This document shows positions 1-8,079 of a stretch of DNA of 30,871 bases, one piece after another. Position 1 is the first letter of the stretch. Every line of letters starts with the position of its first letter. The notes under the pieces were generated by a model. The model was not told where the DNA came from. It saw only the letters and a list, made by a program, of their open reading frames with translations, and ran no database searches. Location of the stretch: contig CAJUGS010000035.1 in assembly GCA_910586305.1 (NCBI GenBank), positions 1 through 30,871 on the forward strand, in the 5' to 3' direction. The stretch is from an uncultured Duncaniella sp. (GTDB taxonomy: Bacteria; Bacteroidota; Bacteroidia; Bacteroidales; Muribaculaceae). Position numbers and translations under genes: made by a program.

Positions 1-111
1 ATTGATTTGGCTGCCATAAAAATTTTATTGAATCAAATTTAAACAGTTTCTAAGACTTTCATCGCACAGACCGGCTGGAACTCATCCAATATTGTTGACT
101 TCCACTATCGT

Positions 112-2193
112 GTGAACCCCAACAATGCCTATATCGATGAGGCTGCATTCGCTGCATTCGTAGGCCGCAACATCCAGATTTCACGTGCTGCCGGCGACGT
201 AGCCAAGGTGCTCAAGCCCGTGGCTCTCGACATCAACGCAGGCGAAGCCAATGTGAAGGCCCGTATCAACAAGACTCAGCTGTCCACTACCGGTGAGAAG
301 AACATCGTAGCCCTCCAGCTCTGGAACGGCCAGGATGTAACCACCTCCGACTATACCTACGTTGAGACTAAGTGGACAAACGCAGTGATTGTTGACTCTG
401 CTGCTATGAACAACCCCAATACCGTTGTATACTTCTACAACCGTACCAAGGCTATCGTAGGCACTAACGGTGAAACATCCGACTTCATCAAGCAGTTCTG
501 TCCTCTGAACGCTCCAACAAATGAAAAAGCTGAACTCGTCTACAACGACGAGGCAGGTCTCGACCTCAACAAGCTTCCCGGCCTTTACTCTACCGAACAG
601 AGCACTTGGCTCAAGGATCTTGGCTTCAACTCGATGACCTACAAGTTCACACTCCCCAAGGAGTACAAGGCTAACGACGCCCAGGGCACCAACCAGCAGT
701 GGTTCGTAGAGCTCACCGCCGACAACCACCTCGTTGTCAATAAGAAGAACCTCAACAAAGATGAGCTCACTCCCGCAATCGGCCGTACTCCCGTGGTTCG
801 TGTTGACGCATACCTTGAGGACAACGAAGGCACCTCTCGTATGGTTGCTTCCGCTTATATCAAGGTTAACATTCTCCCCAAGAAAGCAGAAGTACCCGTT
901 GAGCAGGATCCTATCATAAGCGAGTTTATTAAGGAGGAGTCCATCAATTACAATAGCCTTACCTCAGGCTGGAGCTATGTCAACCAGATGCCATGGACAG
1001 ATGTCAACAATGCCATCTATGGTAAGACCGGCCTCACTTCTAACAACTTCTGGAACTACTACGGCGTTCCTGCATACAACGCTACCATAGAAGTTGCTGT
1101 TCAGGACAACGGTAAAGATGTTACTATAATTGATCCTCAGAACTTCTACGCCAACTCGTCTACTCCTGGTGTGGTTAGCGAGAAGGGTATCCGAGTTGAA
1201 GCACTTCTTGGTGCCGGTAACACTCAGACTGCCAATATCAAGTTCCAGGTAAATAACAACGTTCTTACCCAGAACACATACGATAACGTTGAAGGCAAGG
1301 GTGCTAAATACACTGTGACTATCACTATCAAGAGCAAGGACATCTACACCCGTGGCGACGTAGTGATCAAGCAGATATTCTATGTCAAGGAAGAGTGCAT
1401 CACATACGGCTTCAACCCCAACTTCTACGACGAAAATGCCGGTTATAGCATCACAAAGGGTAAACTTGTCAATGGCAAGTGGGCTCTCGAGATGAATATC
1501 TCCGAGGTATTCAAGATGGATAATGGCAAGAACATCTTCCAGTACTTCAACGCTGCCAACCACAACCCGAATGCTACCGCAATCCACTTCTATCTTGACC
1601 CCGCAAACCAGCCAGGTGTAAGCTACACCGAGGGTACTGACAACGGTACTATCGAGCTCACTACAGCTCTCACCGAGCCTTCTCTGCTTGCCAAGATGAA
1701 GTATATTGTAACCCTCGTCAACGGTGAGGAGTGCACAAGCAAGTTCAACATCTTGTTCAACAATCCCTTCGTCAGCGGTAACTCCAAGGCTATCACCCTC
1801 AACGCCAACGAGACAGGTGTACTTACATCAGATGTTAAACCCTCTGTCGTAGTTGTTGAGTCTAATGATCCGAGCTCGCTCATCTACTCCTGGAGTGCTG
1901 CATCGAAGAGCCTCGTACTCTCCTCCAAAGCAACCGGAACCTACAAGGTAGCTGAGCCCACCGTAAGATACGATTTCGTGGAGGACACTGCATACGAAGA
2001 ATTCTACGGTAACCTTGACATCGCCAACGGTGCCAAGTTCGGAATCAACACTACCACCGGTGTCGTTACCTACGACAACCTTGGTGCAACTCTTGTCAAG
2101 AGCTACACACTGCACGTGAAGGCTACCGTTACCTTCGCTGACCTCTCCGAGGTTACCTGCACAATCCCCTTCATTGTAAAAGGAACGAAATAA
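112..2193 (+). CDS. Large repetitive surface/secreted-type protein, 5' end missing
   Basis: I do not recognise the family. The readable product is about 690 residues, rich in Asn, Thr, Val and Tyr, with alternating beta-strand-like stretches and no membrane segment. It looks like a string of Ig-like or bacterial surface domains. The first possible start in frame is the GTG at 112, but the same frame continues upstream with the same codon style (ATC, GCA, CAG, ACC, GGC, TGG, AAC) back to a TAA at 40-42, without any ATG. No signal peptide, promoter or ribosome binding site precedes the GTG. I therefore infer that the native N-terminus is lost at a junction near 40-60, or lies elsewhere. The C-terminus ends in a beta-strand-like stretch and lacks the LQGVRV-type tail of two other secreted proteins here. 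It is followed by a strong terminator. Confidence 0.6.
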   Translation: MNPNNAYIDEAAFAAFVGRNIQISRAAGDVAKVLKPVALDINAGEANVKARINKTQLSTTGEKNIVALQLWNGQDVTTSDYTYVETKWTNAVIVDSAAMNNPNTVVYFYNRTKAIVGTNGETSDFIKQFCPLNAPTNEKAELVYNDEAGLDLNKLPGLYSTEQSTWLKDLGFNSMTYKFTLPKEYKANDAQGTNQQWFVELTADNHLVVNKKNLNKDELTPAIGRTPVVRVDAYLEDNEGTSRMVASAYIKVNILPKKAEVPVEQDPIISEFIKEESINYNSLTSGWSYVNQMPWTDVNNAIYGKTGLTSNNFWNYYGVPAYNATIEVAVQDNGKDVTIIDPQNFYANSSTPGVVSEKGIRVEALLGAGNTQTANIKFQVNNNVLTQNTYDNVEGKGAKYTVTITIKSKDIYTRGDVVIKQIFYVKEECITYGFNPNFYDENAGYSITKGKLVNGKWALEMNISEVFKMDNGKNIFQYFNAANHNPNATAIHFYLDPANQPGVSYTEGTDNGTIELTTALTEPSLLAKMKYIVTLVNGEECTSKFNILFNNPFVSGNSKAITLNANETGVLTSDVKPSVVVVESNDPSSLIYSWSAASKSLVLSSKATGTYKVAEPTVRYDFVEDTAYEEFYGNLDIANGAKFGINTTTGVVTYDNLGATLVKSYTLHVKATVTFADLSEVTCTIPFIVKGTK

Positions 2194-2224
2194 ATTTTCG
2201 ATAGATTAGGTAAACAATTCCCAC

Positions 2225-2269
2225 GAGTGTCGCTCTCTCAGTGACTGCGACGGCGGCACTCTATTTTTT
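2225..2269 (+). terminator. Weak possible first terminator after the surface protein
   Basis: GAGTG (2225-2229) can pair with CACTC (2257-2261), with a second short TCGC/GCGA pairing inside and an asymmetric loop. A run of six T follows at 2264-2269. It is much weaker than the hairpin at 2301 and may be only partly active. Confidence 0.3.
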
Positions 2270-2300
2270 CCAAGGATAGGAAAAAGTGCAATACGAAGCG

Positions 2301-2337
2301 CCGGTCCTCATCGTGAAAGATGAGGACCGGTTTTTTT
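2301..2337 (+). terminator. Rho-independent terminator of the surface protein gene
   Basis: A 12-bp perfect stem (CCGGTCCTCATC at 2301-2312 with GATGAGGACCGG at 2319-2330), a six-base loop, and seven T at 2331-2337. This is a textbook intrinsic terminator for plus-strand transcription. Confidence 0.9.
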
Positions 2338-2365
2338 ATCTACGTTCCGCCTGTCACAAAAACTA

Positions 2366-2397
2366 ACGGCACCGAGGCTTTTAAGCCCCGGTGCCGT
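2366..2397 (-). terminator. Terminator hairpin of riboflavin synthase
   Basis: A near-perfect stem with one A-C mismatch joins ACGGCACCG (2366-2374) to CGGTGCCGT (2389-2397), with GGCT/AGCC inside. On the minus strand the hairpin is followed by TAGTTTTTG, a modest U-run. It lies 26 bases past the stop codon of ribE. Confidence 0.75.
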
Positions 2398-2422
2398 CCT
2401 ACTGTTTTTCCTACACCCGCTG

Positions 2423-3025
2423 TCAGATCTGCGAGATGCGGGCGAGATACTTGCCTATGATGTCAAACTCTATGTTCACCCTGTCGCCCGGACGTATACC
2501 CTTGAAATTGGTATGTTCGAAAGTGTAGGGGATAATGGCAACGCGAAACGATGAAAGCTCCGAGTCACACACGGTCAGGCTCACACCGTTCACCGTCACC
2601 GAGCCCTTCTCGACAGTCACATACCCCTGGCGGGCCATTGCAGGGTCTACGTCGTAGACAAACTTGTAGTATCTGCTTCCCTCTACATCCTCTATCTCCT
2701 CACATCGGGCCGTGGTGTCGACATGGCCCTGCACGATGTGTCCGTCCAGACGGCCGTTCATGAGCATCGAACGCTCGAGATTCACCTCGTCACCCTCGCG
2801 CAGATCGCCCAGATTGCTGCGCTCGAGAGTCTCCTGGATGGCAGTGACAGTATAGGAGCCGTCGTCGTGAAGAGCCACCACCGTGAGACACACTCCGTTG
2901 TGGGCCACACTCTGGTCAATACGCAGTTCATTGGCAAACGAGCACTTCACTCTGAGGTCGACATTGCCGTCGCGGCGTGTCACGCCCGTCACCAGGGCGG
3001 CTTCTTCTACAATTCCTGAAAACAT
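2423..3025 (-). CDS. ribE: Riboflavin synthase, alpha chain
   Basis: Catalyses the dismutation of two 6,7-dimethyl-8-ribityllumazine molecules to riboflavin and the pyrimidinedione, the last step of riboflavin synthesis, in the cytosol. The 200-residue product begins with the hallmark MFSGIVEE and consists of two tandem lumazine-binding domains, each with the NGV(C/S)LTV motif (near residues 43-49 and 146-152). Length matches the family. The ATG at 3025 is the natural start, since MFSGIVE is the conserved N-terminus. It is transcribed divergently from the cobalamin adenosyltransferase and has its own terminator, so it is probably a single-gene unit. No FMN riboswitch could be recognised in the 92-base spacer upstream. 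Confidence 0.97.
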   Translation of the reverse strand: MFSGIVEEAALVTGVTRRDGNVDLRVKCSFANELRIDQSVAHNGVCLTVVALHDDGSYTVTAIQETLERSNLGDLREGDEVNLERSMLMNGRLDGHIVQGHVDTTARCEEIEDVEGSRYYKFVYDVDPAMARQGYVTVEKGSVTVNGVSLTVCDSELSSFRVAIIPYTFEHTNFKGIRPGDRVNIEFDIIGKYLARISQI

Positions 3026-3085
3026 AGCTTATATTATTTTGTTAATATATTCGGTACAGAGCCGCCTCGACCGGGCGGACCTTTG

Positions 3086-3093
3086 CAAATTTA
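3086..3093 (-). promoter_or_regulatory. Possible -7 element for ribE
   Basis: The minus strand reads TAAATTTG, matching the Bacteroidetes TAnnTTTG -7 box, 60 bases before the ribE start. No clear TTTG lies 19-21 bases further upstream, so the call is tentative. The overlapping plus-strand CTTTGCAAA could equally serve the adenosyltransferase. Confidence 0.35.
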
Positions 3094-3117
3094 AATAATT
3101 TTCCCGACATTTGCCTC

Positions 3118-3687
3118 ATGAAGAAAAGCTTTTTGTACACCCGCACCGGCGACGAGGGAATGACCTCGCTCGTGGGCGGAACACGCATTCCCAAACACGC
3201 CGCGCGCGTCTGCGCCTATGGCGAAGTGGACGAACTCAACGCCCAGATAGGCCTGGTGCAGGCCTGGTGTGACCGCACACAGGGTGCCGCCGAGGACTCA
3301 GCGCTGCTTCTCAAAGTGAGCGCCAGGCTCTTCGACGTTGGTGCCCACCTGGCCACCCCCCTCACCCCCGACGACGAAATGCCGGGAGTGGTGACCGAAG
3401 ACAACATAGCCATGCTCGAACACCGCATCGACGCCCTCGACTCTCTGCTTCCGCCACAGCGCACCTTCATACTCCCCGGAGGGTCCGTGGCCGGAGCACA
3501 CGCCCACGTGGCCCGCACGGTGTGCCGCCGCGCCGAGCGCGCCATCCTCTCGTTCATCGACCTGACCGGAGAGAGGGTCGACTCATCGGTGCTACGCTAC
3601 ATCAACCGCCTCAGCGACTACCTCTTCATCCTCGCCCGCTATCTCAACCATCTGTCAGGCTGTCCCGACATCCCCTGGGAGAGATGA
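3118..3687 (+). CDS. pduO: PduO-type ATP:cob(I)alamin adenosyltransferase
   Basis: Transfers the adenosyl group of ATP to reduced cobalamin, making adenosylcobalamin for enzymes such as methylmalonyl-CoA mutase. The 189-residue product shows the N-terminal TRTGDEGMTSLVGG ATP-binding loop, the VDELNAQIG helix after it, and the RRAER segment near residue 138, all typical of the PduO/MMAB family (not the CobA family). Length is normal. The ATG at 3118 gives the usual short lead into the TRTGD motif. It is divergent from ribE. A strong promoter for the next gene begins right after its stop, so the two are probably separate units. Whether it serves salvage or de novo synthesis cannot be told, because no cob genes are nearby. 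Confidence 0.93.
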   Translation: MKKSFLYTRTGDEGMTSLVGGTRIPKHAARVCAYGEVDELNAQIGLVQAWCDRTQGAAEDSALLLKVSARLFDVGAHLATPLTPDDEMPGVVTEDNIAMLEHRIDALDSLLPPQRTFILPGGSVAGAHAHVARTVCRRAERAILSFIDLTGERVDSSVLRYINRLSDYLFILARYLNHLSGCPDIPWER

Positions 3688-3692
3688 TAATT

Positions 3693-3724
3693 TTTGCATT
3701 GTAGCCGGAAATGGCGTATCTTTG
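3693..3724 (+). promoter_or_regulatory. Bacteroidetes-type promoter for the nucleotidyltransferase-kinase fusion gene
   Basis: TTTG at 3693-3696, a 20-base spacer, and TATCTTTG at 3717-3724 fully match the -33/-7 consensus of the Bacteroidetes primary sigma factor. The start codon follows 27 bases later. Confidence 0.85.
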
Positions 3725-3751
3725 CGACAAATATATACCTGAATCACAAAA

Positions 3752-4906
3752 ATGAAAGTATTTGTATCCGGCTGCTACGATATGCTCCACAGCGGCCACG
3801 TGGCCTTCTTCAAGCAGGCCTCGGCCTACGGAGACCTCTATGTGGGCATAGGCTCGGACCGCACCATAGAGCAACTCAAGAAACGACGCACTGTCTACTC
3901 CGAGCAGGAGCGCCTCTACATGGTCAAGGCCATCCGCTACGTCAAGGATGCCTTTATCAATCCCGGCTCGGGAATGCTCGACTTCGTGGAGACGGTAGAC
4001 AGAGTGAAGCCCGATGTATTCGTGGTCAACTCCGACGGCGGCTCGGACGCAAAGCGCCGTTTCTGCGAGGAGAGAGGCATAAGATACGTCGTGCTCGAGC
4101 GCGTGCCCGAGCACGGTCTTGAAGCCCGCTCCACCACCTCGCTGCGTGCCGGAGTGAAGTCGCTCCTCCCCTACCGCATCGACATAGCCGGCACCTGGAT
4201 CGACCAGCCCTATGTGTCGCAGCACGGCCACGGATGGGCGCTGACCCTCTCGCTCGAGCCAACGGTGGAATTCATGGAGCGCGGAGGTATGTCGACATCC
4301 ACGCGCAACGCCGCGAAAAAGATATGGCCCTACGAGCTCCCCAACGGCGACGAGGAGACACTGGCGAGACTCCTGTTCTGCTTCGAGAACGACCCCGAGC
4401 ACAACGACCACATATCGGGCGCGCAGGATGCCATAGGAATATGCGTCTCAGGCCTCTCGCGCCACTTCTACGACGGCCACTACTGGCCCTCGAAGATAGA
4501 GAAGTGTCACGACGAGAAGGTGCTCTCGTGGCTTGAGGAGCATCTCTGCCTCGTGCCGATGTTTCCGCGCGCCGAGGACTGCTCGGTGGTGGAAGGCAAG
4601 GATATCACTCCCGAAAAGGTGGCGAGGCTCACCGATGCCGCCGCCCGCTGCTGGGAGGCCGCGCTCAACCGCGACCTCGAGAAGTTTGCCGAAGCATTCA
4701 GAGACTCCTTCAACGCCCAGATAGCCATGTTCCCGGCCATGATGAAGCCCGGCGTGCAACCCCATATCGACCGCTGGAAAGACCGCGCCCTCGCCTGGAA
4801 GATGGCCGGCGCAGGTGGCGGAGGCTACCTGATACTCGTGGTAGACAGCCTGCCGGCCGACGAGGATGTGATACCTGTGCGCATACGCCGCAAAGACTCC
4901 TTTTGA
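3752..4906 (+). CDS. Nucleotidyltransferase fused to GHMP-kinase-like domain
   Basis: The N-terminal third (about residues 1-135) is a cytidylyltransferase-superfamily domain. It has the GCYDMLHSGH signature (HxGH at residues 13-16) and the later STTSLR motif that binds the nucleotide triphosphate. The remaining 245 residues resemble GHMP sugar kinases of the heptose/fucose kinase group: an RIDIAGTW start segment, an SGAQDAIG motif and a C-terminal AGAGGGGYL motif. The usual glycine/serine phosphate-binding loop (GLGSSA type) appears only as GGMSTSTRNAA, so kinase activity is uncertain. By family knowledge such a pair could phosphorylate a sugar and activate it as a nucleotide sugar; the substrate is unknown. 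Domain order is opposite to HldE (kinase first). The downstream membrane protein gene starts six bases after the stop. Confidence 0.8.
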   Translation: MKVFVSGCYDMLHSGHVAFFKQASAYGDLYVGIGSDRTIEQLKKRRTVYSEQERLYMVKAIRYVKDAFINPGSGMLDFVETVDRVKPDVFVVNSDGGSDAKRRFCEERGIRYVVLERVPEHGLEARSTTSLRAGVKSLLPYRIDIAGTWIDQPYVSQHGHGWALTLSLEPTVEFMERGGMSTSTRNAAKKIWPYELPNGDEETLARLLFCFENDPEHNDHISGAQDAIGICVSGLSRHFYDGHYWPSKIEKCHDEKVLSWLEEHLCLVPMFPRAEDCSVVEGKDITPEKVARLTDAAARCWEAALNRDLEKFAEAFRDSFNAQIAMFPAMMKPGVQPHIDRWKDRALAWKMAGAGGGGYLILVVDSLPADEDVIPVRIRRKDSF

Positions 4907-4912
4907 CACGTC

Positions 4913-5461
4913 ATGAGACCTATCGTCCGCTACCCGCTCGCAGGCTTGCTGATACTGGTGGTGATTTTCGCCGTCGGAGGCTCCATGGCCATCTACGGCG
5001 ACACTTTCATCAATCCCTGGCTTCCGTTACTGCTCGCGCTTGCCACAGGCCTCTCAACCTCCCTGGTGATGTGGAAGGGATGGCGCGGGATCACCGACAG
5101 CGACAGCCGCACGTTCAATAGCATCTGCCATGTCGCGACAGTGACATCGGTGCTGACAGCCGCGTTCTATCTCGGCAACTACGCGTGGGCCGACACCTCC
5201 ACGCTCCACGAGGAGAAAGCGGTGGTGGTGTCGCGCTACTCCGAGACACGCCACAAGTCGAAGCGCGTGGGCCGGCGCACAGTGGCGGGCGAGCCCTACA
5301 AAGTCTACTTTGTGGAAGTGGAGATGGCCGACGGACGACGCAAGTCTCTCTCGGCCTCGTATGCGCGGTTCAGACGCATACACACGGGCGACACCCTCAG
5401 CCTGCAGGTGGAGGAAGGCGCGCTTGGATTTCCCGTAATAAAAAAGAATAAGCTCAGATAG
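4913..5461 (+). CDS. Small membrane protein, DUF3592-like
   Basis: A 182-residue protein of unknown function. Three hydrophobic segments are visible (about residues 8-27, 35-53 and 72-91), followed by a soluble C-terminal domain of about 90 residues rich in beta-strand-like sequence, ending in a GDTLSLQVEEG turn. This plan resembles DUF3592-type proteins, but I cannot confirm that from the sequence alone. It starts six bases after the preceding stop codon with no promoter between, so it is almost certainly co-transcribed with the nucleotidyltransferase-kinase fusion. No functional link is known. Its end faces rnhA convergently with only 14 bases between the stops and no clear terminator. Confidence 0.75.
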   Translation: MRPIVRYPLAGLLILVVIFAVGGSMAIYGDTFINPWLPLLLALATGLSTSLVMWKGWRGITDSDSRTFNSICHVATVTSVLTAAFYLGNYAWADTSTLHEEKAVVVSRYSETRHKSKRVGRRTVAGEPYKVYFVEVEMADGRRKSLSASYARFRRIHTGDTLSLQVEEGALGFPVIKKNKLR

Positions 5462-5475
5462 AACCCGGCAGCCCG

Positions 5476-6120
5476 CTACTTACGGCTAAAGTCGGCCGGA
5501 ATCTCGCCCCAGGCCGGAGTGTCCCATGTCAGTATGGGATTGGTGGGCGTATTGTTGTGCAGCCAGGCCGTGGCACGGTCCATCATCTCGAACAGACGAG
5601 CATTGGCCGCCGTGCGCTGCAGCGTGGTCTTGGGCTGACGGTTTCTCACCCACGACCGTGCCGTGCGCGAGTCGGTATATATAGGCGTGTCGGGCCTTCC
5701 CTGCGCCTTGAGCAGGGCCAGGCCGTGGACGAGGGCCAGATATTCCCCTATGTTGTTTGTACCCCCTTCGAACGGTCCGGCGTGGAAGATTCTCTCGCCG
5801 GTGCGCACCCACACGCCCTGATACTCCACCGGACCGGGATTCTTCGAACAGGCCGCGTCGACCGCAAGCGAGTCGAGCCTTATCTCGGGATGAGACTCAT
5901 AGCCCGCCGGCTCCGGGCGGTGGCTGGCTATGGCGGTGAGTATCTCCATCTGTTCGGCCGGATCGCCGCGATAGGCCCTCACGGCCTCCTCCTGCGAATT
6001 GAAGCTGCGGTATTTCGCGCCGGGAAATCCCTTGGTCTGTAGTTCACACTCCTCCCAGGAGTCAAACACGCCGGTGGCATGACCGGCCCACACGACATAA
6101 AATTTCTTTCTTGGAGCCAT
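5476..6120 (-). CDS. rnhA: Ribonuclease HI with N-terminal viroplasmin (hybrid-binding) domain
   Basis: Degrades the RNA strand of RNA-DNA hybrids. The 214-residue product begins with an RNase H1 N-terminal (Cauli_VI/viroplasmin) domain (about residues 3-48: KFYVVWAGHATGVFDSW...), which binds hybrid duplex. The catalytic domain follows, with acidic residues in VDAACS, NNIGEYLALVHGL, YTDSRTARSW and the C-terminal IPADFSRK. This architecture is common in Bacteroidetes. The reading frame is open further upstream, but the ATG at 6120 is the correct start: it precedes the conserved APRKKFYVVWAG segment and overlaps the stop of the upstream gene by one base (TGATG), which points to translational coupling. 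Confidence 0.93.
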   Translation of the reverse strand: MAPRKKFYVVWAGHATGVFDSWEECELQTKGFPGAKYRSFNSQEEAVRAYRGDPAEQMEILTAIASHRPEPAGYESHPEIRLDSLAVDAACSKNPGPVEYQGVWVRTGERIFHAGPFEGGTNNIGEYLALVHGLALLKAQGRPDTPIYTDSRTARSWVRNRQPKTTLQRTAANARLFEMMDRATAWLHNNTPTNPILTWDTPAWGEIPADFSRK

Positions 6121-7298
6121 CAGGACAAAGTGAGATATATAGCGATATCCACACTGCGTGTGTTCATCGCCGCGGCCACGCGTGGGTTCACAATCTTCCC
6201 GAAGAATGTCAGCGTGGCCTTCTGCATACCGGGATGTAGTTTCAGAGCGTTGGCCGGCCCCTCGCAGCTCACGATGCTCTCCATGAATGTGAGCAGGGTG
6301 TTGCTGAGCGCCATTGCCGCCGTGCGCGCCACAGCGTTGCCCGCATGGACAAAGCATATCCTGCCGTCTATGCGCCCCGAGGCGCCGACAGCCGAGGCCA
6401 TGGCAAGGTCTACGGGAGTCATCGACGGGAAAGCCGAGCCGTCGGCCTCGGGAGCGAGGTCAAAGGCCACCACACCGCGCTTCATGGTGGCAACGGTGTC
6501 GCTGTGGAGCATGAATCTCTCGCGGGTGGGAGTCACTATCACCACGTCGGCCGAACGGAGCGCGCCATGCAGGGTGTGGGGATGGAGCGAGGAGGTGATC
6601 ACACTCCCCCCGAGCCGCTGTGAGGCCCGGCGGAGCGAATAGACGTCATTGTCGAAAATCCTGACCGTCGACCCGAGCCCCATAGCCGACCGCGCTGCCG
6701 CGCAGGCTGCAATTCCCGAGCCTATGATGAGAGTCTCGCATGGCACGATGCCGGCCACTCCGCCCAGGAGTATCCCCTTTCCTCTCACCGCGTCGGCAAG
6801 CAGAGAGGAGGCAATGGCCACCGAGGCCCGCCCGTCTATCTCGGCCAAGATGTCGGCAAACGGGGTGTTGCCCTCCGAGTCCTCCACCAGGTCGAGGGCT
6901 ATCGCGAGTATGTGGCGGTTGAGAAGCTGGCGTATCGACAGACGGTCGGAGGCCGCCGGACGCGCCATGGTGAGCAGCATGGCCCCGCGGCGCATGGCCG
7001 TGACATCCGAGGCACAGAGAGCGGCGAGGTGTATCACTATGTCGCAGCCGAGAGCCTCGGAGCGCGACACGGTCTCCACTCCGGCCCTGGCATAGGCCGC
7101 GTCGGTATAGTGGATGCTTGCGGCCGCGCCCTCCTGCATCTTCACTCTGAATCCGCGCTCTATGAGACTGCCGGCCCCCTCGGGAGTGAGGGGAAAGCGT
7201 CTCTCGGCCGGGTCGCAGCACGAGGGTAGTCCGATGGTGAGCGCGCGTCGTCCGGTCATGGTCTCGCATGGGTGCTCGAGCGGGGTGGGAAGGTTCAT
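6120..7298 (-). CDS. Divergent alanine dehydrogenase / NAD(P) transhydrogenase-alpha-like protein
   Basis: The 392-residue product has the two-domain plan of the Ald/PntA family. The N-terminal catalytic-type domain contains RRFPLTPEG, and a Rossmann domain starts near residue 195 (LIIGSGIAACAAARSAMGLGSTVRIFDND). The C-terminal RTAAMALSNTLL segment matches the conserved SRTAS..SN region of Bacteroidetes alanine dehydrogenases. However, the substrate lysine expected in the V(V/L)KV segment is replaced (DIVIHLAAL), and the histidine of the following strand is absent (LLTMARPAAS). Oxidation of alanine is therefore doubtful; an NAD-binding role or another substrate is possible. The ATG at 7298 is chosen because it overlaps the aroK stop as ATGA. 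A later ATG at 7259 is the alternative. It is the middle gene of aroK-ald-like-rnhA. Confidence 0.78.
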   Translation of the reverse strand: MNLPTPLEHPCETMTGRRALTIGLPSCCDPAERRFPLTPEGAGSLIERGFRVKMQEGAAASIHYTDAAYARAGVETVSRSEALGCDIVIHLAALCASDVTAMRRGAMLLTMARPAASDRLSIRQLLNRHILAIALDLVEDSEGNTPFADILAEIDGRASVAIASSLLADAVRGKGILLGGVAGIVPCETLIIGSGIAACAAARSAMGLGSTVRIFDNDVYSLRRASQRLGGSVITSSLHPHTLHGALRSADVVIVTPTRERFMLHSDTVATMKRGVVAFDLAPEADGSAFPSMTPVDLAMASAVGASGRIDGRICFVHAGNAVARTAAMALSNTLLTFMESIVSCEGPANALKLHPGMQKATLTFFGKIVNPRVAAAMNTRSVDIAIYLTLS

Positions 7299-7831
7299 GG
7301 GCGGATATATTTACGTATAAACATTCCGGCAGTCTCTGCAATCTCGCTCTCCGACTCCAGGCGGGAGCTGTCAAACTCGGCCTTCGCGCGGGTGTAGTGA
7401 GGGAGGCGCACCTCCAGCTGCCGGTCGACGAACTGCTCGATTTCGCTGTCGGAGAGAGCAGCTATGAGAGGTCGCTTGGCCTTTCCCTCGCTGAGACGGT
7501 TGAGAAACCGCCCGCGGTCGGAGACCACGAGGTGGACCGTCAGCCCAATGCCGTTCATGAAGTCCATGTTGTCGCCAAAGCACGGAGTGCCGCCGCCACA
7601 GGCCACGATAGCGCCTCCGGGGAGGGCTGAGGCCTCGGCGAGAGCCTCACGCTCCATTTCGCGGAAACGACCCTCACCCTCTGTGGCGAAAATCTCCTTG
7701 ACGGAGCGTCCGGCACGTTGCTCTATGAGGTCGTCGAGGTCGACAAACGGACGGCCGGTCAACTCGCCAAGCGCACGGCCGAGCGTGGTCTTGCCGCTGC
7801 ACATATATCCTATCAGAAAAATCGTATTCAT
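7295..7831 (-). CDS. aroK: Shikimate kinase
   Basis: Phosphorylates shikimate to shikimate-3-phosphate in the chorismate pathway. The 178-residue product has the P-loop GYMCSGKTT near residues 8-16, the DLDDLIE segment that holds the shikimate-binding aspartate, FREME (FRxxE) and the ACGGGTP substrate motif, plus the RPL lid segment. The frame opens with a TTG at 7840, but the ATG at 7831 is preferred: it directly precedes NTIFLIGYMCSGKT and has GGAG a few bases before it. It is the first gene of an overlapping minus-strand operon; its TGA overlaps the next ATG (ATGA). Linkage to RNase H and an Ald-like protein has no evident pathway meaning. Confidence 0.95.
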   Translation of the reverse strand: MNTIFLIGYMCSGKTTLGRALGELTGRPFVDLDDLIEQRAGRSVKEIFATEGEGRFREMEREALAEASALPGGAIVACGGGTPCFGDNMDFMNGIGLTVHLVVSDRGRFLNRLSEGKAKRPLIAALSDSEIEQFVDRQLEVRLPHYTRAKAEFDSSRLESESEIAETAGMFIRKYIRP

Positions 7832-7943
7832 CTCCGGCAAATTTACTACTTTTCGTCAAAGTGTGCAATTCCAGTCCGAATATATATAAGACAGGTCAGC
7901 TTTTCCGCCCGATTGACCTGTTATACCGATTTTGTCAGATTTA

Positions 7944-7974
7944 TTTGATTTTCAATTATTTTTGCGTATCTTTG
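7944..7974 (+). promoter_or_regulatory. Promoter of the secreted tail-bearing protein
   Basis: TTTG at 7944-7947, a 19-base spacer, and TATCTTTG at 7967-7974: full match to the Bacteroidetes promoter. The ATG at 8080 follows after a leader of about 100 bases in which I see no clear structure. Confidence 0.85.
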
Positions 7975-8079
7975 CCTTTGAGAGTCGTGGCGTTCTCACC
8001 ACCGGCTTCCTCCTATTGCCACATTTTCCAATCCAAAAAAGCCAAAAATCTACAAATCCATACTCAAATCATTCTGTTT

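Noticed and set aside
964..1587. Long antisense frame inside the first gene
   Set aside because: A mirror of biased codons in the sense gene; no motif, promoter or start context.
3026..3117. FMN riboswitch upstream of ribE
   Set aside because: The spacer is short and lacks the conserved RFN segments.
7838..7840. TTG start for shikimate kinase
   Set aside because: The ATG three codons later has a GGAG just upstream and gives the normal family N-terminus.
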